Positions 50,258 to 57,956 of a stretch of 64,000 nucleotides of DNA are shown piece after piece. The notes beneath the pieces are model-generated. The model searched no databases, had not been told where the DNA came from, and saw only the letters and a list, made by a program, of their open reading frames with translations. This DNA is from Kutzneria sp044547355 (GTDB lineage Bacteria; Actinomycetota; Actinomycetes; Mycobacteriales; Pseudonocardiaceae): NCBI RefSeq assembly GCF_044547355.1, contig NZ_JBIUAG010000029.1, forward strand, positions 62,001 through 126,000, given 5' to 3'. The first letter of the stretch is position 1; each line of letters begins with the position of its first letter. The translations under genes were made by a program, and so were the position numbers.

Positions 50258-50830
50258 CACGCGGTGCCGTTGGTTGGGATCCACCGTGGAGACCACCCGG
50301 TCCGGGGCGACTTTGCAGGCGATGCGCCACCGCCCGTCGGTCCCGTCCGAGCCCTCGGCCGGTTCGACGTCCTGACCGGCCACCAACGCCAGCAACGCCA
50401 CCTGTCGACGGCCGTGTCGTCGAGTGCCGGACAACGCCTCCACGACAGTGAGTGCGTCCGTGACCAGTGCCGAGACCAGCGCCTAGCGTGCCTGTTTGTC
50501 GTCCCAGGCGATCGCGGGCTCGCCCGGGTCGGCGTAGTCATGCGTGTGACAGTGGGCGGTGATGATTTCCGCGGCGCCGGGGACCTCTCGGCCCATCCGT
50601 CGGATCGCGGCGATCAGCTGGGTGATGGTGTCCTGGGTGGCGACCGCGTCATCCAGCACCACCGAGTCCAGAGCGCGCCAGGTTTTCCCTTTCAGCACCC
50701 CGGTTTCGGTGATCACGGTCCGGACAGCGTCGAAGATCCGGCCGGGACCAGGTGTCCGACCAGCGCGGCGGCGTCCATCAACTCCGGATCAGGATCGCCG
50801 ACACCTCGCACCCACTGATCCTCCCGGACC
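50252..50830 (-). pseudogene. IS1182-family transposase remnant
   Basis: Leftward pieces match the actinobacterial IS1182 transposase: GDPDPELMDAAALVGHLV (near 50750-50800), then after a frameshift and probable deletion VITETGVLKGKTWRALDS and VVLDDAVATQDTITQLIAA, a TAG in place of a sense codon near 50484, and ALLALVAGQDVEPAEGSDG with TDGRWRIACKVAPDRVVSTVD before a stop. The N-terminal third and the C-terminal DDE part are missing. Inverted terminal repeats were not found. Confidence 0.85.
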
Positions 50831-50892
50831 GGCTACCGCCGGTCCGGGAGGGCCCGCCGGTTATTCAGCACACTCCTAGGCTGAGGCGACGG

Positions 50893-52236
50893 TCAGTCCC
50901 GCGGCTCGACCACCATCTTCAGATTCGTGAAATGAGTGGTGATCCGGTGCTCCTTGACGGGTACCTCGCCCGGCGCGATGGACAGCGTCCAGCGGGAGAG
51001 CACCGTGGCGGCGATCATGGCGAGCTCGACGAAGGCGAACGACTGCCCGATGCACTGCCGCTTGCCGAGGCCGAACGGAATGTAGGCGCCACGCGGCAGA
51101 TCGCGCGCGGGCCTGGCCACCCATCGATCCGGATCGAACGAGGTCGGCTCGGGGAAGATCTCCGGATTGCGGTGCAGCGAGGGAATGCTGAACATCAACT
51201 CCGTGCCGGCCGCGATGGGCGTGTCCCCGAGCACGACGTCGGTCTTGGCGCGTCGCATGAATAGGTCGGCCGGCATGTCGAGCCGCAGCGTCTCGCTCAG
51301 GACGCGACCGAGGTACTCCAGCGCAGGGATGTCCGCGTAGGTGACCGGGCGACGCCCGAGCACGGCGTCGAGCTCGGCGAGGACTCGCCGCTCGACGGCG
51401 GGGTTCTGGGTGAGCCGGAAGAACAGCGACGCCAGCACTCCGCTGGTGGTCTCCGTCGCGGCGAGCATCAGCGTGATCAGCTCGTCCCGGGCCTGCTCGT
51501 CGGACATGCCGTGCCCGGTGTCGTCGCGGGCGGCGAGCAGGACGGTGAGCAGGTCGCCATGGTCGCGATCATCGGCGCGGTAGGTCCTGACGAGCTCGTC
51601 AACGATGGCGCGCAGGCGCTGTTCCGCCGTGTTCAGCCGGCGGATGGCGGGCAGCGGGAACCGGAAGACGAAGTCGGGGAGCACCGTGCGGCCCAGCACT
51701 CCTTGCAGCACAACTGGCAGACACTCCTCGACCACCTCGACGGCTTCCTTGCTGAGGTCGGACGAGAACAGCGATGAGACGCCGATGCGCAGCGTCAACT
51801 CGTCGACGGTGCGCTGCATGTCGACGACCTGGCCGTGATGCCAGTTCGCGAGCATCTCCTCGGTGCGGGCCCGCATCACCTCGCTGTACAGGGCGATCAT
51901 CTTCCGCTGGAACGCGGGTTGCATCAGGCGTCGCTGCTCGCTGTGCAGGCTTCCGTTGGACGTCAGCAGCCCCTTGCCGACGAACCCCTGCATCTTCTCG
52001 TAGAGACGGCCCTTGTCGAACGAGGCGGACTCGGTGACGAGCATACGGTGGACCATCTGCGGGCTGGTGACGGCGTAGATCTGGAGCGGCCCGAGGAAAA
52101 TCCTGACGATCTCCCCGCTCTCGCGCAGCGAGGTCAGGAAAGCCATGGGATCGCGACGGAATTCAAGGAGGTGGCCGACTATCGGAAGTCGCCCCGGCGC
52201 GATCGGCACAGCGGAGCTCGGTGTCGTCGTTGACAT
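50893..52236 (-). CDS. Cytochrome P450, pentalenene-oxygenase-like (paralogue 1)
   Basis: A 447-aa P450. It begins with APGRLPIVGHLLEFRRDP, the proline-rich membrane-proximal pattern of CYP102/CYP183-like bacterial terpene oxidases, and has the C-helix HSEQRRLMQPAFQRKMI, I-helix LMLAATETTSGVLAS, K-helix SETLRLDMP and heme loop FGLGKRQCIGQSFA with C395. It is clearly paralogous to the P450 at 57957, which sits next to the terpene synthase, so it probably oxidises the same terpene scaffold. The ATG at 52236 has GAGAGA upstream; 52248 lacks a ribosome site. TetR and AraC genes follow upstream on the same strand. Confidence 0.93.
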   Translation of the reverse strand: MSTTTPSSAVPIAPGRLPIVGHLLEFRRDPMAFLTSLRESGEIVRIFLGPLQIYAVTSPQMVHRMLVTESASFDKGRLYEKMQGFVGKGLLTSNGSLHSEQRRLMQPAFQRKMIALYSEVMRARTEEMLANWHHGQVVDMQRTVDELTLRIGVSSLFSSDLSKEAVEVVEECLPVVLQGVLGRTVLPDFVFRFPLPAIRRLNTAEQRLRAIVDELVRTYRADDRDHGDLLTVLLAARDDTGHGMSDEQARDELITLMLAATETTSGVLASLFFRLTQNPAVERRVLAELDAVLGRRPVTYADIPALEYLGRVLSETLRLDMPADLFMRRAKTDVVLGDTPIAAGTELMFSIPSLHRNPEIFPEPTSFDPDRWVARPARDLPRGAYIPFGLGKRQCIGQSFAFVELAMIAATVLSRWTLSIAPGEVPVKEHRITTHFTNLKMVVEPRD

Positions 52237-52314
52237 TGGTTCTCTCATTCATCGGCGGCGAACGTCCGCATTTGTCGTGTCGTGTTCCCCCCTGTCTATT
52301 CGTCTCGCGGCGAG

Positions 52315-52923
52315 CTATCGGGATGGCGTGGCGATGGCGACTTCGCCGGCGCGGAGCATCCCCAGGGCCTCGACGGCCAGGCTTTCCATGTCGACGCGGC
52401 CGCCGGAGTCGAGCCAGCTCTGGACGCAGACGTCGATGACGACCATGGCGGCGGCGCACACGCTCAGGCGGGCGCGGAGGTCGCCGAGATCGGCGCGGCT
52501 GCGCCGGCACACCTCCACCGTGCAGGCCTCCCGCCACTGCGACCACGACCGGCCGAGCTCCGCCTGGACCGAGGGGGTGCGCGAGGCCAGCTCGTAGACA
52601 GTGAGGACGTGCTCGGCGCACTCGGTCGTGGTGGCGAGCACGGTCTCGACGAGGACGAACAGCGCCGTGTCCAGCGGGGTGTCGTCCGGCTCGGCGCGCA
52701 GGCGGTCGAGTGAGGCGTCCAGGTGCGCGTCCACGAAGTTGAGGACCAGCGCCTCTTTGGTCGGGAAGTACCGGTACAGCGTGCGGGAGCCGACCTCGGC
52801 CGCCGCGGCCACCTGCGTGATGGTCGTGTGCTCGAACCCCTGGGTGGTGAACAGCTCGAACGCCGTCTCGGCGATGATCGCCCGGGTCCGCCCCATTTTC
52901 AGCTCGCGGAGGCCCACGGCCAT
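52315..52923 (-). CDS. TetR-family transcriptional regulator
   Basis: A ~202-aa regulator with TetR_N helix-turn-helix: GRTRAIIAETAFELFTTQGF, then TTITQVAAAAEVGSRTLYRY. The C-terminal half contains two cysteines and is typical of MftR/actinobacterial TetR_C. Start uncertain: ATG at 52923 lies directly on AAGGG, while GTG at 52917 has a 6-base spacing and gives MGLRELKMGRTR. It is 78 bases upstream of the P450 gene in the same direction and is likely its local regulator. Confidence 0.92.
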   Translation of the reverse strand: MAVGLRELKMGRTRAIIAETAFELFTTQGFEHTTITQVAAAAEVGSRTLYRYFPTKEALVLNFVDAHLDASLDRLRAEPDDTPLDTALFVLVETVLATTTECAEHVLTVYELASRTPSVQAELGRSWSQWREACTVEVCRRSRADLGDLRARLSVCAAAMVVIDVCVQSWLDSGGRVDMESLAVEALGMLRAGEVAIATPSR

Positions 52924-53204
52924 CCCTTGGGCCAGGCCACGCACACGAGCATGGTGAAGCCGGCGCTGTTGCACGACTCGTCGCGCACTGCTTGCTTCTG
53001 ATCCTGGTCGGCGGCGTCTGCACGGCTCACTCGGTCGCCAGAGGCTCCGTTGTCGGAGTCGGCCCACCCACTCACGACGCCTCCCTGTGCGCTGCTGATC
53101 GGTGCACTGCGGTCACAGGACTACTGTCCACCGGCGCCGCCGAGAGCGTCTTGGACGGGAGTGAACTGATCTTGGACGAGCGTGCACCGATGTGCGCGGA
53201 ATGC

Positions 53205-54179
53205 TCAGGTCGGCGGTTCGACCGCCAGGGCCAGTGGGGCCCGCCGCAGCTCGCTGGGCCGCACGCCGTACCGGGCCTTGAACGCGCGGTTGAAGCCGCT
53301 CAGGTCGCCGAAGCCGTGACCGAACGCGATGTCCGCGATGGCCCGGCCGATGTGGGCCGGGCTGGTGATGTCCTGGCGGCACCGATCGAGGCGCAGTTCG
53401 CGCACGTACTGTGCGACGCTGCGGCCCTCGGGCTCGAAGATCCGGTGCAGGTACCGGAGGGAGATGTTGGCCGCGGCCGCGATCTCCTGCGGTCCCAACC
53501 GCGGGTCGGCCAGGTGCTGGTCGATGTGGTCCTTGACCCGCGCCAGCAGCGAGCGCTGGGCCGCGCCCTGGGTGGCGTCGCTTTCGCCGAGGCCGCCGCT
53601 GAACAGCGTCACCAGGAGGTCGCTCGCGTGCGCGGTCAGTCGTTCGGCCAGCGACGGCGGCGCGTCCGTGCTGGTGCGCGCGAGGTCGAGCAGGAAGCGC
53701 GAAGTGAGCCCGGTGAGCGGGTTGCGGCCGTCCGCTCGACGAGCCGTGAACTCGCGCCTCTCGTCCACCTGGGCTGCCATCGCCCCCATGGGAAGAGTGA
53801 AGACCGAGACGTCCCAGTCGCGGTCAAAGGACCAGTCGAAGGGCCGGTCCGTGTCGTAGGCGACCACGTCGCCCGGGTACAGGATCGTCTGCCGGCCGGC
53901 CTGCTCGACCCGGGCCACGCCGGAGTTGACAACCCCCACCTGGAAGTACTCCGCGGCGGCGCCGTTCACCAGGCGCTGCGTGCGACGAATGTGCTGACCG
54001 GTGGACCTGACCCGGCCCACCATCATCGGGCCCACCCAGCCGAGCTCGATGCCGCCCCGAAACGGCTGGTCGGCGAGGCTGTCGATGTCGACCGCCACGA
54101 ACGTCTCCGACATCGAGGTGCGCCAGAAGTCCGCGGCCTCGGGCCCGTCGAGCCCGTCGGTGCTCACAGTCTCTGCCAC
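53205..54179 (-). CDS. AraC-family transcriptional regulator
   Basis: A 324-aa protein. Residues ~20-200 are an AraC-binding-like (AraC_binding_2) domain, and the last ~100 hold the double HTH (LGPQEIAAAANISLRYLHRI and FGHGFGDLSGFNRAFKARYG with the PSELRR end). GTG start at 54177-54179 with AGGTGG 5 bases upstream. It belongs to the group that controls P450 and catabolic genes in actinomycetes; the TetR and P450 genes lie downstream in the same orientation. Confidence 0.93.
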   Translation of the reverse strand: MAETVSTDGLDGPEAADFWRTSMSETFVAVDIDSLADQPFRGGIELGWVGPMMVGRVRSTGQHIRRTQRLVNGAAAEYFQVGVVNSGVARVEQAGRQTILYPGDVVAYDTDRPFDWSFDRDWDVSVFTLPMGAMAAQVDERREFTARRADGRNPLTGLTSRFLLDLARTSTDAPPSLAERLTAHASDLLVTLFSGGLGESDATQGAAQRSLLARVKDHIDQHLADPRLGPQEIAAAANISLRYLHRIFEPEGRSVAQYVRELRLDRCRQDITSPAHIGRAIADIAFGHGFGDLSGFNRAFKARYGVRPSELRRAPLALAVEPPT

Positions 54180-54927
54180 GTTGCCACCTGTGCCAACTTC
54201 GTCACTTGGCGTACAGGATCCTGTCGACCCGCACCGGGGTCAACGCGACACGGCCATCACTCAACGATCGTGTGGCATTCGCGGAACAGCTATTCCACGG
54301 GTCATCGGATCATCCCGGCATCGGCCACTCGGCAGTATGTGGCGTTCCGGCCCGGCTGGCACTCGAGCTAGGAACCGACCTCAACAAACCTGACCAGTTA
54401 CCGTGCTGGAACTACCGTGATGCGCGGTCCCTTTCGTGTAGGTAGGAAATGTGGACCGTCGCCGTGGTCGCGTCGGCGGAGGTTAAATCTCTTCCTCTCC
54501 GTATAAGAGATCCGTTCCGATGGGTTCCATGACGTGGTCGCGGTATTCCAGGTCCTGTCGCTCAGTGACATGGTCGAGATCGGTGAGGCCGCGCACAGTG
54601 GGTTGAGGTCGTGGTCAAGGGAGGCGCCGTCCTGGGCGCCGGTCAGGGACAACCTGGCGTTCGTGCCGTCGAGGCACTCGCCGGCCACGTCCAAATGCCG
54701 TCCGACATGGTGGATCTGGTCGGTGCTGGCATGGTCGTCGGCAGCGCCGATGCCGCGGGGCGAATTCGCGGATCGCTGGCCCTGCCCAGACAGGCTGCCA
54801 TTCGCGACCTCATCACTCAGTCATGGATACGATCGCGGCGCACGTCGTGGAGGACACGCCACCAACAGCATGATCAACCCTGGCCATTCAAGATCTGTGA
54901 CACCTACTTCCGGTCCGGCCTGCTGGT
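54180..54927. other. ~750-bp non-coding stretch before repeat copy 2
   Basis: No gene can be supported here. It contains the right copy of the 18-bp repeat (54403-54420) and an AT-rich inverted repeat ATCTCTT (54487-54493) / AAGAGAT (54505-54511) that could be an operator. A + strand frame at 54611-54961 (116 aa) ends with VVVRDYIGRGA inside the repeat; copy 1 also ends a frame with VVRDYIGRAA, so this may be the tail of a lost common gene. Confidence 0.5.
54403..54420 (+). repeat. 18-bp direct repeat, right copy
   Basis: Identical to 50240-50257. Located upstream of repeat copy 2 and downstream of the AraC gene start. Confidence 0.7.
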
Positions 54928-55075
54928 GGTGGTTCGCGACTACATCGGACGCGGGGCCTGAATGTGTTTGCCCGTCGAGGCGGTCTCGCTTGAGACGGTT
55001 GTTGCCGGTCGGTCTACGTCATCTGTCCCGGTTATCAGGGACAAGAGGGCAACCGTAGGCCCGGTGTCGTCGGCT

Positions 55076-55128
55076 GTTCCGTGTGGGGGAACGTCTTTTT
55101 GGGCGGCCCGGTTCGGGAGTGTCAGGAT
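55076..55128 (+). promoter_or_regulatory. Palindromic operator and promoter of secreted-protein gene 2
   Basis: GTTCCG (55076), N6, GGAAC (55088-55092), N4, TTTTG (55097-55101); then TTGGGC (55099-55104) and CAGGAT (55123-55128) with 18-bp spacing. Same layout as at 38510, with the ATG at 55188. Confidence 0.6.
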
Positions 55129-55187
55129 TGCGACGGTAATTCGGAATGGCGTCAGCCTTCCGGTTCTCCCCGAAACAGGAGTGTCAC

Positions 55188-55595
55188 ATGTCTGCCAAAA
55201 CGATGATCCGTCGGAATCTCCGCGCGCTGGGTGTCGCCGGCGCGTTGGTCGCCGGGATCGTGGCCGGTGCGGCGCCGGCCTCGGCGTCGACGATTCCCGA
55301 CGGCCACATCCAGTTCTGCGCGCAGGGCGGCTACGCCGGATACATCGACATCCTTTCGACGCCGATCCCCGGCACCAACGCCACCACACGGTCGCTGACG
55401 AGCACGGTCCAGAAGCCGGGCGACTGCTGGTGGACGTCGTTCGACACCATCGGCCAGTGGGTGCAGGTCGACGTGGTCGGCCTGCACACCAACGGCAGCG
55501 CGTTCTACATCGACAGCTACTGGTGGAACAGCCGCACCGGTCTGGGCATCGGCGCGGAGGGCGGCGAGAACTCGGCCTGGACTCAGGACTGGTGA
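55188..55595 (+). CDS. Small secreted protein, repeat copy 2
   Basis: A 135-aa paralogue of the gene at 38623. The signal peptide is identical over the first 34 residues, and the mature C-terminal half (QWVQVDVVGLHTNGS, FYIDSYWWNSRTGLG) differs at only a few residues. The middle loop differs (IPGTNATTRSLTSTVQKPGD here). Both cysteines are conserved. ACAGGAG lies 6-7 bases upstream. Same promoter palindrome and terminator as copy 1. Function unknown. Confidence 0.75.
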   Translation: MSAKTMIRRNLRALGVAGALVAGIVAGAAPASASTIPDGHIQFCAQGGYAGYIDILSTPIPGTNATTRSLTSTVQKPGDCWWTSFDTIGQWVQVDVVGLHTNGSAFYIDSYWWNSRTGLGIGAEGGENSAWTQDW

Positions 55596-55627
55596 GCGCT
55601 CCCGCCGGACACTGACATCAGCAGAAA

Positions 55628-55668
55628 GGCGTTCCCCCACCTGACCGTTGGTCGGGTGGGGGAACGCC
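55628..55668 (+). terminator. Terminator of repeat copy 2
   Basis: Arms 55628-55646 and 55650-55668 with a GTT loop; one U-G wobble. Compared with copy 1, one base pair is swapped from G-C to C-G on both arms together. Confidence 0.88.
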
Positions 55669-55711
55669 CGTGGTGGGGAGAAGAGATGCGGAAGGTTCAG
55701 GCGGGGCCGTG

Positions 55712-56446
55712 TCACCGCACGCGCACGTACTTGGCTGCCTTGTCCGCCACGAACAGCAGTTGCGACAGGACGCGGCGCTGGTCGAAGTCCTTGCTGCGGC
55801 CCTTGACCGTCAGCGCGATGTCCGGCGGCTGGTCGTTGCGGTACAGCGGCACAGCCATGCACGTAGTCGTCGCCCCGACACGGACCGAGTAGTGCTGTTG
55901 CCGGATCTGGTGCAGGTGCCGACCCAGTTCAGTGGACCGAGCCGACTCGCCCCCCCATTCGTCGAGCAGGCGGCGCGCGGCCTCGGTGTTGTACGCCAGC
56001 AGCACACGCCCGGCCGCGGTCGTGGCGGCGCATTCGCGCCCGCTGTCGTCGCTGGGGGTCCATGTCCCGCCGTGTCCGTGCACTCGGTGGGTGAACACGA
56101 CGGTCGCGCCCTTGAGCACAGCGAGGCTGGCGGTCAGCCCGGTCTTGAGCAGGAGGTCACCGAGGAAGGGCGCGAAGTCCCGCAGGGCCTGGCTGAGGGG
56201 GTCGGCGACCGGCATGTCGCTCCGGCGCTGCCAGGTGGTCTCGTAGCGGGTGCCGACGCGGTTGACCATGCCGGACTCGGCCAGGTCGCCGAGCAGCCGG
56301 TGCGTGGTCGACTTGGCCAGGCCGGTGCGCCGGCTCAGCTCGCTGAGCCGCACCGCGCCGCCCGCCGTCTCGAGTTCGACCAAGAGGGATATGGCCTTAC
56401 CGATAGCGCCGGGCAACTGCTGCATATCCAACTGCTGCGTGTCCAT
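55712..56446 (-). CDS. IclR-family transcriptional regulator
   Basis: A 244-aa regulator with N-terminal winged HTH (LPGAIGKAISLLVELETAG, LSELSRRTGLAKSTTHRLLG) and a C-terminal effector domain with GRECAATTAAGRVLLAY and the invariant alanine-rich region. GGAGG 8 bases upstream supports the ATG at 56446 over 56467. Its last codons (KYVRVR) overlap repeat copy 2. It is convergent with the secreted-protein gene and may act on the terpene cluster. Confidence 0.93.
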   Translation of the reverse strand: MDTQQLDMQQLPGAIGKAISLLVELETAGGAVRLSELSRRTGLAKSTTHRLLGDLAESGMVNRVGTRYETTWQRRSDMPVADPLSQALRDFAPFLGDLLLKTGLTASLAVLKGATVVFTHRVHGHGGTWTPSDDSGRECAATTAAGRVLLAYNTEAARRLLDEWGGESARSTELGRHLHQIRQQHYSVRVGATTTCMAVPLYRNDQPPDIALTVKGRSKDFDQRRVLSQLLFVADKAAKYVRVR

Positions 56447-57149
56447 TGCGACAGCCTCCACCAGCAAATTCGCCTTCTCGACCTCTCAACTTTGCATCGG
56501 TGACTACGGCTTCCGCAATTGATGAGATTACCTACATGCAGGGCCGTTGGGTCTAGGTAGCGCTGGCGCTTCTAGTCGCGGACGACGTCGGATGCCGGCG
56601 TTCGACCCCGGCTTGAGGGCCAGCCACAGCTACGGGCAGTGACGTCCGCACTCGTCAGGGTGACACCGGGATTGTTCAGGTGACGCGCGAGATGACGGCC
56701 GTGTTCGTCAGGCACCAGGTGTTGTTCTGGCTGGATGTCGCCGCGTCCGTACACTCCGCTAATCCATTAGTGGAGGCAGTGCGGTGGGGTCATCCGATGT
56801 GTGGGACTTGGTGTCCGCGACGAGTGACGACCAGCGCGGACGGTTCTTGACACCGCGTGTCGATTCGGCTGATCGTCCAGTCGGCCCCGCGGCGCGGACC
56901 GGGACGCGCCGATCGGCGCCGGCTCACCTCGGCCCGGCAAGTCGGACGCGCTCCACTTCGTGCACGACCGTCCTCGCCGGCCGTGGAGCGCGCCGATGAT
57001 CGGACGTTCGCGTCGCGCCGTGGAGCGCGGGGAGGAGGTTGCCACCGATGGACCGCGCGTGTCGTTGCCGAGTGAGCGTCCGCACCGAGAGGGGTGGGCG
57101 GGCCGTGCTCGATGAGCGGCGATTCAGTTTCCGGAATGGCGACGCACCG
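56447..57149. other. ~700-bp intergenic region
   Basis: Between the leftward IclR gene and the end of the leftward MarR gene I see no credible gene. Features are an AT-rich palindrome CTAATCCATTAG (56758-56769) and a repeated GCCGTGGAGCGCG motif (about 56981 and 57018). Short frames here have no ribosome sites. Confidence 0.45.
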
Positions 57150-57623
57150 TTATTTGTTGGCTCGTTTCTCGCGCTTCAATGATGATTCTGGCCGAACGAG
57201 TCTGGCGGCGAGAGAGAGCACCGCGGCGAGTTCTGTGTCGGTCGCGACCGACAGTAGATGGTCCCGGACGGCGGCCGCATGAGCTCCCTCTATCGCCCGT
57301 ATGGCCTGCGCCCCGCGGCTGGTCAGTGAGACCGTCACGGACAGGGAATCGCTGTCCTTGGACCGCTCGACCAACCCCCGCGCCTGCATTCTCGTCAGCT
57401 GCCGGGACAGCCGGCTCTTGGACCAGTACATCGCGTCGGCCAGCCGCTGCTGGTTGATCCGGCCGCTGTCCACTTCCTCGATGTGCATCAGCACGCTCTG
57501 CTCGGCGTGTGAGAGATCCGTGACGGATTTCAGGTCGGCCGTCACTCGCAAGCGCAGGACATCGGCAACAACGAGTGCGGCACGCCAGGCGCGACGTTCC
57601 GCCGGGGTGAGGGGATCGGGCAC
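57150..57623 (-). CDS. MarR-family transcriptional regulator
   Basis: A 157-aa winged-helix protein. DLSHAEQSVLMHIEE leads the dimer helix, then INQQRLADAMYWSKSRLSRQ (recognition helix) and the wing LVERSKDSDSLSVTVSLTS. GTG start at 57621-57623 with AGGA upstream. A GTTCCG-N5-CGGAAC palindrome lies 49-65 bases upstream. MarR proteins usually repress their own gene and neighbouring ones and respond to small aromatic or other ligands. Confidence 0.92.
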   Translation of the reverse strand: MPDPLTPAERRAWRAALVVADVLRLRVTADLKSVTDLSHAEQSVLMHIEEVDSGRINQQRLADAMYWSKSRLSRQLTRMQARGLVERSKDSDSLSVTVSLTSRGAQAIRAIEGAHAAAVRDHLLSVATDTELAAVLSLAARLVRPESSLKREKRANK

Positions 57624-57671
57624 AGCGCAATCCTACATGCGTGGCCGGCGCTATTGGTCATATGTATGGTT

Positions 57672-57697
57672 GTTCCGGCGTGCGGAACAAAGTTTTG
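57672..57697 (+). promoter_or_regulatory. Palindromic operator near the MarR gene
   Basis: GTTCCG (57672-57677), GCGTGC, GGAAC (57684-57688), AAAG, TTTTG (57693-57697), followed by ACA to make a TTGACA -35-like hexamer. The outer palindrome is longer than at other sites (TTGTTCCG/CGGAACAA, 57670-57690). The element points rightward, away from the MarR gene, although a dimer would bind the palindrome in either direction. Confidence 0.55.
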
Positions 57698-57822
57698 ACA
57701 CAATGCCTTCTGTGGTGGTCGGCCACGACCGTGAGCCCGTCGGCGCCGGGTGTTTCCCGGGCTAGTGCGAGGGACAATTGCCGGCGGGGCAAGACGCGGA
57801 CACCGAGATTCGGGCATGGGGA

Positions 57823-57860
57823 TCCGGGCACCGGCGGTCGAACTCACGCCGGTGCCCGGA
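57823..57860. terminator. 14-bp GC-rich hairpin, part of a hairpin array
   Basis: Arms 57823-57836 and 57847-57860 with a 10-nt loop. A second, nested hairpin follows at 57867-57931. Together they lie downstream of the leftward terpene cluster and upstream of the MarR gene. Confidence 0.7.
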
Positions 57861-57866
57861 CGATTC

Positions 57867-57931
57867 GCCTGACCGCCGCCTCGGGGCGTCCGCCCCGAGG
57901 GGGCGGGGCGGACGGGACGCGGCGGTCAGGC
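57867..57931. terminator. Nested double hairpin after the terpene operon
   Basis: Outer arms 57867-57878 and 57920-57931 (12 bp) enclose an inner stem 57879-57888 / 57891-57900 (10 bp, 2-nt loop). It lies 26 bases after the P450 stop and is probably the terminator of the terpene synthase-P450 operon. Confidence 0.75.
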
Positions 57932-57956
57932 CGCTACGGTCGGCCATGCGGTGCGG

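Larger units (their letters stand above)
54928..55752 (+). repeat. Long direct repeat, copy 2 (~0.83 kb)
   Basis: Matches 38361-39188 in the same orientation. It spans a leader, the secreted-protein gene, its terminator and the 3' end of the intact IclR gene. Because the IclR gene is complete here and only its last codons are present in copy 1, copy 2 is likely the original. Confidence 0.9.
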
